Positions 8,329 through 17,598 of a stretch of DNA of 64,000 bases are shown piece after piece. Both the position numbers and the translations under genes were made by a program. Source of the DNA: Bernardetiaceae bacterium (GTDB taxonomy: Bacteria; Bacteroidota; Bacteroidia; Cytophagales; Thermoflexibacteraceae); contig JANWVT010000001.1 of the NCBI GenBank assembly GCA_025056255.1, positions 1 to 64,000 of the forward strand, given 5' to 3'. The first letter of the stretch is position 1. Each line of letters starts with the position of its first letter. The notes beneath the pieces were generated by a model. It ran no database searches. It saw nothing but the letters and a program-made list of their open reading frames with translations, and was not told where the DNA came from.

Positions 8329-9576
8329 TTATGAAGACAGTTGTTTTCTTACCAAATCGAGAATAGCGTTGGCTGTGAGGCTGATGTTGAGGCTGCGCTC
8401 TTGGGCAAGGGCTAATTTTTTGGCAATTGTCTGTGTGCCGTCGGCATAGCCAATCCAAACCGTTCCAACGGGTTTTTCAGGAGTGCCGCCGTCGGGTCCT
8501 GCAATGCCGGTAGTGGCAATGCCGATGCTTGCTCCGTAGCGAATCCGCACATTTTCAGCCATTTGTCGGACGGTTTCTTCGCTCACTGCCCCATGCGCCG
8601 CCAGCGTTTCGGGCAACACACCCAACTGCGATACTTTTACTTCGTTGCTGTAAGCCACAATACCGCCGACAAAGTAACGACTCGCGCCGGCGTGTTTGGT
8701 AAACTGATGGGCAATGTAGCCACCTGTGCAACTTTCGGCAGTGGCAATGGTTTTGCCTTGTTCGAGTAGCAAAGCAGCAACGGTAGTTTCTATTTCATCG
8801 TCATCGTAGCCGTAAAAATACTTGCCAATAATGGCTACTACTTTTTCGGTTTCGCGGTTGATGTCTGCCAGCAGCGCGTCTTTGTCTGTACCTATCCCTG
8901 TAAGGCGCAGGCGCACTTGCCCCATGCGCGGCAGATAGGCTAATTTCAGATGCGGCGGCAGTGCAAGCTCCCACGACTCTATCAGGTCGGAAAGCGTAGA
9001 TTCGGGGATATTGATGGTTTTTATCATCCGGTGAATGATGTACGGGGTTTCAAACTTGCTTTGCAACAAGGGTAATACCGTTTCAAGCATCATTCTTTTC
9101 ATTTCATACGGTACGCCGGGCATAGACACAAATACTTTTCCGTTGCGTTCAAACCACATACCCGGAGCTGTCCCGATAGGGTTTTGCAATACGGTGCAAT
9201 TGGCAGGCACATAGGCTTGTTGTTGGTTGGTGGGCGTAACCTCACGTCCGCGTGCACTGAACAGCCGTGTGATGTTGTCTAATACCGACTGGTCAAAAAT
9301 CAACTCAGCACCGAAATAGTCTGCCAGGGTGTGCTTGGTGATATCGTCTTTGGTAGGTCCCAGCCCGCCTGTTATCAGCACAATGTCTGCAATGGCTTCG
9401 GCAGCTTGCAAGGCATGTACAATGGCTTCCCGTGAGTCGCCAATAGCAGTTTTACGCACCGTGCGGATGCCGATTTTGTCTAATTCGGCACTCATCCATT
9501 GCGAATTGGTGTCGGTTATTTGCCCGTAGAGAATTTCATCGCCAATGGTAATAATTTCGGCAAGAACTTGTTTCAT
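8329..9576 (-). CDS. cinA: CinA: nicotinamide-nucleotide amidase / competence-damage protein
   Basis: A 415-residue two-domain protein. The N-terminal MoaB/MogA-like domain (residues 1-170; GDEILYGQ, TGGLGPTKDD) carries the ADP-ribose pyrophosphatase activity known for some CinA proteins. The C-terminal domain (about 255-412; AESCTGGYIAHQFTKHAGAS, ATTGIAGPDGG) is the nicotinamide-nucleotide amidase that turns NMN back into nicotinate mononucleotide. Length is standard for CinA. The gene lies 54 bases downstream of the UbiA-type gene on the same strand and may share its transcript. The name cinA is historical; a role in competence is not implied. Confidence 0.92.
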   Translation of the reverse strand: MKQVLAEIITIGDEILYGQITDTNSQWMSAELDKIGIRTVRKTAIGDSREAIVHALQAAEAIADIVLITGGLGPTKDDITKHTLADYFGAELIFDQSVLDNITRLFSARGREVTPTNQQQAYVPANCTVLQNPIGTAPGMWFERNGKVFVSMPGVPYEMKRMMLETVLPLLQSKFETPYIIHRMIKTINIPESTLSDLIESWELALPPHLKLAYLPRMGQVRLRLTGIGTDKDALLADINRETEKVVAIIGKYFYGYDDDEIETTVAALLLEQGKTIATAESCTGGYIAHQFTKHAGASRYFVGGIVAYSNEVKVSQLGVLPETLAAHGAVSEETVRQMAENVRIRYGASIGIATTGIAGPDGGTPEKPVGTVWIGYADGTQTIAKKLALAQERSLNISLTANAILDLVRKQLSS

Positions 9577-9630
9577 AATGAGTTGTTTTTGCGGGCATGA
9601 AATTATGCTTTTTGGCTCTGATTCGGATTG

Positions 9631-10503
9631 TTATAGCATAGTGAACCAAAGCAACAAGTAGAAGGTATTCAGGCATGTTGCCGAAAGCAAGTTGAGTCGC
9701 ATCGTATTGCGAAAGTTAGCAAGATGAGGGTTTGCAAATGCCTGCTTCATCCACCATAAAAAGAAAAGCAGCACTGGTGAAAGAGCAAGCAAGAAAGCCC
9801 AAGCCCATGTATGTGCAAAATAGTACCAGAAATAGACAACCAAACCGACTGTGGCAATGCTAAACACAAATAGTGTGTACAAAAATGTTCCTCTGATGCC
9901 CAGTAGCAAGCTAAACGTTTGGTCGCCGCGGCGCGCATCTTCTTCGTGTTGATAAATTTGCGTCATAGGATAGGAGCCAATGAGCATCAGCGACGAAAGA
10001 GCAGCGGGAATACACCAATACGCTTCTGCAACAAGCTCGCTCCACAATTTCCCAGTTAAAGCTTGTATAGAACTCATGAAAACAAAAAATCCTTGAAAAA
10101 TGCCGACAGTCAGTAAACTGAGCAAGGGATATTTTTTGAGGCGCACCAGTGGATGGCTGTATGCTTTGGAAATCAAACCGTAGATAAATAGCGCCAATGC
10201 AAACTGCCAACCCGCATATGTTCCTACAGCAATGCCTGCCACATCGAGCAGCAGCGAGGCGTTGTACAACTCCCGACTAACAGGAGGCGGCTTCTCTAAT
10301 CCGCCAATAGCGCCTTGGTCTTTATCGAAATACGAATTATAGCCATTGCTGGCAGGATAAATGAACAAATGCCATGCAATAAAAGCTACTATTACTGATT
10401 CTGAAACAGGACTGGCACGGCATACTGCACAAGCAAATAAGAAAACAGGCAACAAGAAAAAGGAAAAGGGCACTCGCAAATGCAATAGGGTAGCGCGATG
10501 CAT
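9631..10503 (-). CDS. UbiA-family membrane prenyltransferase
   Basis: A 290-residue integral membrane protein with about eight or nine hydrophobic segments. The first Asp-rich motif is NGYNSYFDKDQG (near residue 72) and the second site is represented by YSHPLVRLKKYP (near 132), the usual layout of UbiA enzymes that transfer a polyprenyl chain to an aromatic or sugar acceptor. The acceptor cannot be told from the sequence: menaquinone (MenA-like), heme A and other products are possible, and no pathway genes are adjacent. It begins 4 bases after the stop of the histidine kinase gene, so the two are likely co-transcribed. Confidence 0.75.
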   Translation of the reverse strand: MHRATLLHLRVPFSFFLLPVFLFACAVCRASPVSESVIVAFIAWHLFIYPASNGYNSYFDKDQGAIGGLEKPPPVSRELYNASLLLDVAGIAVGTYAGWQFALALFIYGLISKAYSHPLVRLKKYPLLSLLTVGIFQGFFVFMSSIQALTGKLWSELVAEAYWCIPAALSSLMLIGSYPMTQIYQHEEDARRGDQTFSLLLGIRGTFLYTLFVFSIATVGLVVYFWYYFAHTWAWAFLLALSPVLLFFLWWMKQAFANPHLANFRNTMRLNLLSATCLNTFYLLLWFTML

Positions 10504-10507
10504 ACTA

Positions 10508-12841
10508 TCAGGTTTTCGGTAAATATATGCGAAAAACCGAACCCTTGCCTACTTGGCTTTCTACTTCTATGCTGCCTCCCATTGCTTCTACTTGTTGCAT
10601 AGTGAGGTAAAGTCCTAATCCTTTACCCTCTTGTTGGCTACTGAGGCGGTTACCTATTCGGAAAAGTTTATCCCGATGTTGTTGCAGGTCTATGCCAATG
10701 CCGTTATCTATTACTTCTATCACTACCCATTCGCTCTTTTCATAGGCTTTAATTGTTATCTGGCAGGGTGTATCTGGGCGACTGTACTTGATGGCATTGC
10801 TCAGTAAATTGTATAGAATACTATCTAAATAGGCGGGTATAACCAGTATAGTCAAAGTGGTGGGCATTTGGAGACTGACTTGCACGTGTTCTGTATACTG
10901 GCTGTGCAAAAATGCCAAATTTTCCTGTACAGTTGCCAGTACATTAACCGGTTGTTTTTGCTGGTGCATCGCTAAACTTACGTCTAACAACTGGTTCATC
11001 TTGGCAATAACATTATCTAACCGACGGGCAGCCTGATGCAGCATTCCTAATAATTGCTCATCGTGCGGTGTGCTTAGCAGCAAGTCAGTTAGCGATAGCA
11101 TATTAGCTACAGCAGCGCGCAAATTGTGGGAAGTAATGTAAGTGTATTCTTTCAATTGCTCATTTTGACGTTCCGAGAGCTGAATGAGTTGTTCTAACTG
11201 CCGGTTGCGCTCTGAGAGCACTTTTTGTTGTTGCTGCAAAGCTAATTGAATGCGCTTTTGCTTGTCTATGTCTTGAAATGCACCATAAAGACGCACACAC
11301 CTGCCATTCTGCCACTCAGGAATGCCAATAGCCCTTACCCAAATAAGGTGCTGGTTGGCAGTTTGCAACTCAAGGGTTAAATCAAAGGGGATTCCTTGCT
11401 CAATTGCTTTTTGGACGGCGTCGCTTATTTGCTGACGGCTCTCGCCTTCTTTGTAGAAGGCAATGGCACTCTCTAAGGTGGGCTGAAAATCTGCTGCCAC
11501 TTCATGTATCATGCAAGTAACAGAGCTCCACGTAAGGTGGAGGTTGATAACATCGAGTTCCCATGTACCAATGCGGGCTGCTTTCCCAGTTTGTTCTAAC
11601 AAATCTTTAGCATGGAGCAGCGCTATTTCTGCTTCTTTCTCTTTGGTGATGTCTTTGGTAGCTCCAATAACGTAGCCCACAGTGTCGCTTGCTATGCTTA
11701 TCACACGGTTGTGGTCGCGTACCCAAATCCATTTTCCTGCTTTGGTTTTCACGCGATATTCTTTGCAGCTTTCAGCCTGTTGATGCAGCCGTTGGGCATG
11801 CAAAGTGAGCTTACATTGGTCGTCAGGATGCACAATAGACTGCCACATACCGGGTTGTTGTAACTCTTTTAACGAATAGCCCAAAATGCGCTCTATGTTA
11901 TCAGATGCCCACTCTATTTCGATGTGCTCGCCTTCTATTTTGAGGTTGTACACATAATCTGAGACAAGTTCAGTAACCATGCGGTAGCGCTCTTCGCTTT
12001 GTCGCATGCGCTCGGTGGCGTTCAGCTCTGCGGTAATATCTTTCCCAGAGGCAAAAATAAGTCCATCGGTTTTGCGGGCATTCCACTGGATGCTTCGATA
12101 ACTGCCATCGGCACAGCGATAGCGATTGACAAATCCTCTAATAGCCTCGCCATTGTTGAGTGCATCAAGAGCTCCCTGAGTGGAAGCTATATCAGCTGGG
12201 TGGATGAAAGAGAAGATACTGTTTCCAATTAATTTTTCAGCAGCATACTGCAATACGTTTTCCCACTCCGAATTTACACGCACTAACAAACCATCTGCTC
12301 TTACAATGCAAAGCATTTGAGGTGCCAGTTCAAAAAATGCTTCACTCAGCTGTTTTTGCGCCTGTAAAGAAAGTACCTCTACTGCCTGTTGGGCAAGCAG
12401 GCGCAGCATTTGCCGCTGATAATCATTGAGTTGGCGCAGCTGCTTATCTATTACACATAAAGTTCCTAATGCAGTGCCATTCGCATCTATTAAAGGTTGA
12501 CCTGCATAAAACCGAATTTGAGGTTCGCCCACAACAAACGGATTGTTGGCAAAGCGCACGTCTTTTGTGGCATTTTCTACTTCAAAAATATCCGGTTGCC
12601 GAATGGCATACGTGCAAAATGCATGTTCAATGGGGGTGCTATCTATGTTGATGCCAACCTTAGATTTAAGCCACTGGCGCTCTTGGCTGAGAAAGCTGAT
12701 GAGAGCAATAGGGGTTTGGCATATCAGAGCAGCCATTTGAGTTAGCCTATCAAGGGCTGATTGGTTGGTAGTATCAAAGATATTACAATGTTCTTGCAGC
12801 TGCTGCCTGTGAGTAATATGTCCATTTATGGCAGAATCCAT
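10508..12841 (-). CDS. Soluble GAF/PAS sensor histidine kinase
   Basis: A 777-residue sensor kinase without membrane segments, so it is expected in the cytoplasm. Domains in order: GAF (about 25-160), then three PAS/PAC units (about 165-285, 290-410, 415-540), a short coiled coil, HisKA with the phosphorylated histidine in TSHNLRAAV (near 570), and HATPase_c (about 660-775) with N box NLLSNAIKYS, G1 DNGIGID and G2 GKGLGLYL. All catalytic boxes look intact. No response regulator is adjacent, so its partner lies elsewhere. ATG at 12841 is supported by GAF beginning soon after. It sits 4 bases before the UbiA gene. Confidence 0.88.
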   Translation of the reverse strand: MDSAINGHITHRQQLQEHCNIFDTTNQSALDRLTQMAALICQTPIALISFLSQERQWLKSKVGINIDSTPIEHAFCTYAIRQPDIFEVENATKDVRFANNPFVVGEPQIRFYAGQPLIDANGTALGTLCVIDKQLRQLNDYQRQMLRLLAQQAVEVLSLQAQKQLSEAFFELAPQMLCIVRADGLLVRVNSEWENVLQYAAEKLIGNSIFSFIHPADIASTQGALDALNNGEAIRGFVNRYRCADGSYRSIQWNARKTDGLIFASGKDITAELNATERMRQSEERYRMVTELVSDYVYNLKIEGEHIEIEWASDNIERILGYSLKELQQPGMWQSIVHPDDQCKLTLHAQRLHQQAESCKEYRVKTKAGKWIWVRDHNRVISIASDTVGYVIGATKDITKEKEAEIALLHAKDLLEQTGKAARIGTWELDVINLHLTWSSVTCMIHEVAADFQPTLESAIAFYKEGESRQQISDAVQKAIEQGIPFDLTLELQTANQHLIWVRAIGIPEWQNGRCVRLYGAFQDIDKQKRIQLALQQQQKVLSERNRQLEQLIQLSERQNEQLKEYTYITSHNLRAAVANMLSLTDLLLSTPHDEQLLGMLHQAARRLDNVIAKMNQLLDVSLAMHQQKQPVNVLATVQENLAFLHSQYTEHVQVSLQMPTTLTILVIPAYLDSILYNLLSNAIKYSRPDTPCQITIKAYEKSEWVVIEVIDNGIGIDLQQHRDKLFRIGNRLSSQQEGKGLGLYLTMQQVEAMGGSIEVESQVGKGSVFRIYLPKT

Positions 12842-13110
12842 TGTTGGTTGTTGAAGTTAGTTTGCTAAAAGCGCGTGTGCAGATTAGCTCCATAAGTGGC
12901 TAACCATGAGTAAAAATACAAAAGAGCGAGGAATATCTCCAAAATTTTTTACTTGTCAAAGAAATAGTTGCAGCTATATCCATGGTTCAACAGCGAGTAA
13001 CGCTGTGCAACCCTATCTGTACTATAGCAGCGCCAGTGAAGCGACAGGCATAACAGCACCTGCCTTAACTATTTTGGTTTGCATTCAGCCTAATGAATAG
13101 GCTGTCTAAT

Positions 13111-13146
13111 AAAAAAATCCCTCCTGATTTTTCAGGAGGGATTTCA
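13111..13146 (-). terminator. Terminator of the initiator tRNA
   Basis: AAATCCCTCCTGA and TCAGGAGGGATTT form a perfect 13-bp stem with a TTTT loop. On the minus strand the stem is followed by a run of T. It lies just past the 3' end of the tRNA. Confidence 0.8.
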
Positions 13147-13158
13147 ACAACATTTTTG

Positions 13159-13231
<73 letters not shown>

Positions 13232-13320
13232 ATTTTGTGCTGCAAAATTATAGCACGCGAAAATAACATCCAAATACCTTAGACAAAAATTTTAAATCCA
13301 GCGATTCGGGTAAAAAAACG

Positions 13321-13328
13321 TACCTTTG
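13321..13328 (+). promoter_or_regulatory. -7 element of a near-leaderless era promoter
   Basis: TACCTTTG fits TAnnTTTG and ends only 4 bases before the era ATG at 13333. Known spacing would put the first transcribed base at or next to the start codon. No TTG is found at -33. Confidence 0.4.
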
Positions 13329-13332
13329 TAGC

Positions 13333-14211
13333 ATGAATCACAAAGCCGGTTTTGTAAATATTATTGGCAGACCTAACGTAGGCAAATCTACACTCATGAA
13401 TGCTTTGGTTGGGGAGCCGCTATCTATTGTGTCGGCAAAAGCCCAAACCACACGCCAGCGCATCATGGGCATTTTGAGCGGAGACGATTTTCAGATTGTA
13501 TATTCCGATACGCCGGGTATCCTTACCCCTGCTTACGAGTTGCACAAAGTCATGATGCAATACGTGCATACGGCATTGGAAGATGCAGATATCATTTTGC
13601 TTGTAACAGAAATGGGAGACGTGGCAGATGACTACCCCCTGTTGCCCAATCTGATACAGTCTAACATTCCCCTTATCCTTGTTATCAATAAAATTGATTT
13701 GCATCAGCAAACAGCTGTTGTTGCCAAAATAGCTTACTGGAAAGAAAAACTGCCGCAAGCCGAAATTGTGCCCGTTTCTGCATTAGAAAAATTCAACTTG
13801 GAGCGATTATTTGCTGCCATCCTCGAGCGGTTACCCGAACACCCCCCTTACTTCGACAAGGAAGAACTGACCGATAAATCGGAGCGCTTTTTTGCCGCAG
13901 AAATTATCCGAGAAAAAATATTTTTAAACTATGCACAAGAAATCCCCTACTGTTGCGATGTAGGCATCATTTCTTTTAAAGAGTCGGACGACATCATTCG
14001 CATTAGTGCAGAAATCTACGTGGAACGCGAGTCGCAAAAAGGCATTTTAATAGGCAAAGGAGGCAACATGCTCAAAAAAGTAGGCATGCAAGCCCGTGCC
14101 GATATGGAAAAGTTTTTCCGGAAGAAAATATTTTTGGAACAACACGTTAAAGTGATGCCCGACTGGCGCAACCAAAAAAGCAAACTGGAAAGGTTAGGTT
14201 ATGTTGCCTGA
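13333..14211 (+). CDS. era: GTPase Era
   Basis: A 292-residue GTPase that binds the 3' end of 16S rRNA and helps mature the 30S subunit. G1 is GRPNVGKS (residues 11-18), G3 is DTPG and G4 is NKID, all intact. The KH RNA-binding domain follows after about residue 200 (VYVERESQKGILIGKGGNMLKK). Length is close to the usual 295-301. The gene stands between the initiator tRNA on the other strand and a subtilase gene 51 bases downstream. Both neighbours relate to other processes, but era beside initiator tRNA gives a translation-related pair. Confidence 0.96.
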   Translation: MNHKAGFVNIIGRPNVGKSTLMNALVGEPLSIVSAKAQTTRQRIMGILSGDDFQIVYSDTPGILTPAYELHKVMMQYVHTALEDADIILLVTEMGDVADDYPLLPNLIQSNIPLILVINKIDLHQQTAVVAKIAYWKEKLPQAEIVPVSALEKFNLERLFAAILERLPEHPPYFDKEELTDKSERFFAAEIIREKIFLNYAQEIPYCCDVGIISFKESDDIIRISAEIYVERESQKGILIGKGGNMLKKVGMQARADMEKFFRKKIFLEQHVKVMPDWRNQKSKLERLGYVA

Positions 14212-14262
14212 TTATTTGCAGCACGTTTTTTGAATAATTCAAATTAGAAAAAACGATTGCTA

Positions 14263-15825
14263 ATGATGTGGTTTGGAAAGCTACTTCTCTTGTTGTATCT
14301 ACTGGCTGGGCTCTTACCTGCTGCTTGTGCACAAACTAAATATTGGGTTTATTTTACAGACAAGCCCTTAGCAACCACTCACGTACCCGAACAAGCCCTA
14401 AGCCCCGCTGCCATCCAAAAGCGCAAGTTGCTGCAAATCAGTACATGGCAATGGACAGATGTGGCTGTTGCTCCTGAGTACATCGCTGCGCTGACCAATG
14501 TGGGGGCATCGGTAGTGGTAGTATCTAAATGGCTCAATGCTGTTAGTTGCTATGCCGACGCTGCTTCGCTGGCGCGCATGGAAGCCCTGCCTTTTGTAGC
14601 CAACATTGTTCCTTTGGCACCGCCTCTACGCTTATTGCGCCATTTGCCTCAGCACCCTGAGGAAAAGCAAAAGGAATTTGGCTTGGCTATTAAGCAAATG
14701 AATGCTACTGCCCTCATAGAGCGCCAGTTAACAGCTAAAGACATTCTCATTGGGGTAATTGATGCGGGGTTTTATGGGGCTGCCTCCGATGAATTTCTGA
14801 GGCACTTGTTTGAAGAAAACCGCATACTGGGCGTGCGCGACATGGTCTCCCCTAAACGCAGTACCGACTTTTTTAATGAACCAGAAACAGCCTCCGACGA
14901 CCACGGCACTACCGTTTTGCAAATGATTGCGGGGCTTGTCCCTGGTAAAAAGCAATATGGCTTGGCAACAGGCGCAAAGTTTTATCTTGCCCGCACCGAC
15001 CACGGCGAACGCGAATTTCGCGCCGAAGAAGACTACTGGATAGCTTCTGTGGAGTGGATGGACAGTTTGGGGGTGCGCATCATCAACACTTCATTGGGCT
15101 ATGCACAAGGTTTTGACAATCCTGAAGAAAACTATCGCCCCGAGCAAATGGATGGCAAAACAACTGCTGTCAGTCGTGCCGCTCGTATTGCCACCGAAGA
15201 AAAAGGTTTATTGCTTGTGGTCTCGGCTGGTAACGAGGGTAGTACCTATAACTGGCGTGTGGTGTCTGCACCAGCAGATGTGGAAGGAGTACTTTCTGTA
15301 GGAGCTACTACTCCAGCGGGCATTAAAACTTTTTACAGCAGCATCGGTCCGGAGTTTTTGCCCTATCTGAAACCCAACGTATCATGCCTACCGCAACTTT
15401 CCTCAGGGACTTCTTTCTCCGCTCCTATCATTACTGGACTGGCTGCTTGCTTGATGCAGTTTGCTCCTACTAAATCAGCAAAAGAAATTATAGCTACCAT
15501 AGAAAAAAGTGCCAATTTGTACCCTTTGGGCAATAATTTTATTGGATACGGCATTCCTAATGCCGAGCGCGCATTGAGCATTCTACAAGGCAATACTATT
15601 ACAAAAGACTACTATCAGGTCAGTGCCAAAGAGCAATATTTAATTGAACGACCCGCCAGAGAAAATCAGATTGTTGCAGTTTTTCACAAAAGCAACCCAA
15701 CTCAGGTAGTAGCCCAAGAAGTTCCACCCATTCACAAAACAGGCTTACTGGTTAAAAAGCACAAAGATGCAGTACGAACAACAGTAGTCATTGGTGAGGA
15801 ACTATGGGAAATTCTGTGGGAATAG
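14263..15825 (+). CDS. Secreted subtilisin-like serine protease (S8)
   Basis: A 520-residue exported protease. The signal peptide MMWFGKLLLLLYLLAGLLPAACAQ ends near residue 24. A propeptide-like segment follows to about 150. The catalytic triad is present: Asp in GVIDAGFYG, His in DDHGTTV and Ser in SSGTSFSAP, with the oxyanion asparagine in SAGNEGS. There is no obvious C-terminal secretion domain. The upstream TTG at 14257 is less likely than the ATG at 14263. The last 38 bases overlap the 3' end of the GT9 gene on the other strand. Substrate unknown; probably surface or periplasmic protein processing. Confidence 0.88.
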   Translation: MMWFGKLLLLLYLLAGLLPAACAQTKYWVYFTDKPLATTHVPEQALSPAAIQKRKLLQISTWQWTDVAVAPEYIAALTNVGASVVVVSKWLNAVSCYADAASLARMEALPFVANIVPLAPPLRLLRHLPQHPEEKQKEFGLAIKQMNATALIERQLTAKDILIGVIDAGFYGAASDEFLRHLFEENRILGVRDMVSPKRSTDFFNEPETASDDHGTTVLQMIAGLVPGKKQYGLATGAKFYLARTDHGEREFRAEEDYWIASVEWMDSLGVRIINTSLGYAQGFDNPEENYRPEQMDGKTTAVSRAARIATEEKGLLLVVSAGNEGSTYNWRVVSAPADVEGVLSVGATTPAGIKTFYSSIGPEFLPYLKPNVSCLPQLSSGTSFSAPIITGLAACLMQFAPTKSAKEIIATIEKSANLYPLGNNFIGYGIPNAERALSILQGNTITKDYYQVSAKEQYLIERPARENQIVAVFHKSNPTQVVAQEVPPIHKTGLLVKKHKDAVRTTVVIGEELWEILWE

Positions 15826-16792
15826 GCAGTTCGTTCATGCATTTAAAGTGTTTGCGTGGACAAGATTTAATTCCTGATTTAGAACAAGGACGGCACCTGA
15901 GCGCCTTATTTTCCATCACAACCGAATGTGGGCAAAAAGGTTTGAATCCCACAGGCGAGGTTGTTCCCCAAATGGAATAAACCGTTTGGTGAAATGCAGC
16001 GGCAATGTGCGTAAGCCCCGTATCGTGTCCAATTACCATAGCTGCCTGAGCTATCACAGAAGCAGAACGACTAATGCTCATTTTACCGCATAGGTCGACA
16101 ATGTGTTTGTTGTTGTTTTGGTAAAAATAGGCTGCTACCCTATTGCCTGTGTCCATGTCTTCCTTTCCGCCAATTAATGCAATAGTAGTGTAGGGGAGCT
16201 TTTGGCAAAGTTCAATCATTTTATGAAAAGGAAGTTTTTTGGTCGGCTCACTGCCACCTATTACATAAGCACAAAAAGGTTGATGGTGTAACTGGGGTAG
16301 CTCTTGCTGCAAGTCCACCCAGTGAGTAGGTGGTATGAAGTAATCCAGTCCTTTTCCGTCATAGCGAATGCCAAGCGGGGCGACGGTTTGCATGTAGCGC
16401 TCTACAACGTGTAGCGGTTCGCCATTAGCTTTGCGGGGCATGCAGTCTATCTGAAATTGCGTTAGCAAAAAACGCTGCCAAGTAAGTTTGTTGTATGTAA
16501 AACTTTTTTTGCCCAATGCCCAGCAAATCCGTATGCTGCGGAAGTTTTTATGCAAATCAACAACGTAGTCAAAGTTTTCTTCTTGGAGTTCGCTGATTAA
16601 CTTACTTAGGCTTCCGCGCAACAAGTGTATTTTATCTACGTAAGGATTTGCCTCCCACATTTCGGCGTATTGGCTTTTGGTGCATACGTGCAACTGGCAA
16701 CCAGTAAGTTGTTGCTTGAGGCAACGCACCACTGGGCTTGTCCAGACAATATCGCCAATGGCTGAAAATCGTATCACTAACACTTTGTTCAT
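15788..16792 (-). CDS. Glycosyltransferase family 9 (heptosyltransferase-like)
   Basis: A 334-residue GT-B enzyme related to ADP-heptose:LPS heptosyltransferases, which add core sugars to lipopolysaccharide at the cytoplasmic face. The N-terminus KVLVIRFSAIGDIVWTSPV is the family signature. The nucleotide-sugar site has GGSEPTKKLP and the C-terminal GHDTGLTHIAAA motif. A cysteine-rich tail (RCRPCSKSGIKSCP) is common in bacteroidete versions. The ORF track begins at a TTG; the ATG at 16792 places the start directly before the motif and is preferred. It overlaps the convergent subtilase gene by 38 bases. Confidence 0.85.
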   Translation of the reverse strand: MNKVLVIRFSAIGDIVWTSPVVRCLKQQLTGCQLHVCTKSQYAEMWEANPYVDKIHLLRGSLSKLISELQEENFDYVVDLHKNFRSIRICWALGKKSFTYNKLTWQRFLLTQFQIDCMPRKANGEPLHVVERYMQTVAPLGIRYDGKGLDYFIPPTHWVDLQQELPQLHHQPFCAYVIGGSEPTKKLPFHKMIELCQKLPYTTIALIGGKEDMDTGNRVAAYFYQNNNKHIVDLCGKMSISRSASVIAQAAMVIGHDTGLTHIAAAFHQTVYSIWGTTSPVGFKPFCPHSVVMENKALRCRPCSKSGIKSCPRKHFKCMNELPIPTEFPIVPHQ

Positions 16793-16870
16793 TGGCAAAA
16801 CAAAAACATAATCACACTTTTCATAGTGCTTAATTTTGCGTTAGCAAATAGCAATGAGCAGTAGTAGGTT

Positions 16871-17179
16871 TCAAGCTGCTTTTCGTAGTACAGGGCGCAA
16901 GATTCGCGTAAGCCAGTAGCATGCTGTAAAAACCACTATCTCGACGGCGCAAAACCGCAACAGTGCCATTCCAAAGTTTGGCACGCCTACTTGGATACCA
17001 AAAGGCAACAGTATGAGCCAAATAGGCGTTAAGATGCAGCCAAAAATAGTGAGTGCCATCAGATTAGCAGCTAAACCTATTAACAGCGCTTTGCCAAAAC
17101 AGACGTCGTCTGACTTAGTGCCGTAGAAAATGCCACATCCAATAAAGCAGCAATAGCCAAAAATTTCTTCCATATTCAT
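16871..17179 (-). CDS. Small membrane protein of unknown function
   Basis: A 102-residue protein I do not recognise. Three hydrophobic segments are visible (about residues 5-20, 28-60 and 68-92). It is rich in Cys and Gly, with a basic tail RPVLRKAA that fits an inner-membrane protein with its C-terminus inside. Start ATG at 17179, with a second ATG at 17173. It lies 78 bases upstream of the GT9 gene on the same strand, so a shared transcript is possible. The reading frame is consistent with coding, but a family could not be assigned. Confidence 0.5.
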   Translation of the reverse strand: MNMEEIFGYCCFIGCGIFYGTKSDDVCFGKALLIGLAANLMALTIFGCILTPIWLILLPFGIQVGVPNFGMALLRFCAVEIVVFTACYWLTRILRPVLRKAA

Positions 17180-17598
17180 AGTAACACGCCTGTAAAAACT
17201 TTGCCTAACTTACACTAACACACTTTCACAGAAGCAAAAGTAACGAATCGTTTGTTGCTACTGGATAGAAATGTAGCTGTGCAGTTTTTTTCAAATCAAC
17301 TTAAAGCTGAATAGCCAAGTTAATCAGGAGTGGCACAAGAAGCTGGCTGGTTTTGGAAATCTGTTGGGTACTTTTTTGCAAGCTACGTGGCTCAATATTT
17401 AAAAACCTCTATTTGCCTACTGCTGTACACATTTCATTATTGGTGTCTCACGCACAACGGCTTCGTTTTCGAGCTAATTCTTACTTGTTGCTGCTATCCA
17501 ACAACTACCAAGCTGTTATTGTACAAACAACATCAGTAGCATTTTGGTAGCAAGCAGCGTGTATATTTGCAACTATTTATTTGGCATTTGTACGTATA
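17180..17598. other. 419-base intergenic region between divergent genes
   Basis: Separates the small membrane protein gene (minus) from hemE (plus). A minus-strand TACTTTTG at 17235-17242 could be a -7 element for the small gene, and a plus-strand TATATTTG lies before hemE. The small ORFs here (17330-17550) lack recognisable features and look like chance frames. Confidence 0.4.
17562..17569 (+). promoter_or_regulatory. Possible -7 element for hemE
   Basis: TATATTTG matches TAnnTTTG 30 bases before the hemE ATG. A TTTTG lies upstream at 17542-17546, with a spacer of 15, a little short. Confidence 0.35.

Noticed and set aside
12906-13100. 64-codon ORF between the histidine kinase and the tRNA
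   Set aside because: No motif, signal or start context, low-complexity Ser/Thr-rich translation; it looks like a chance frame.
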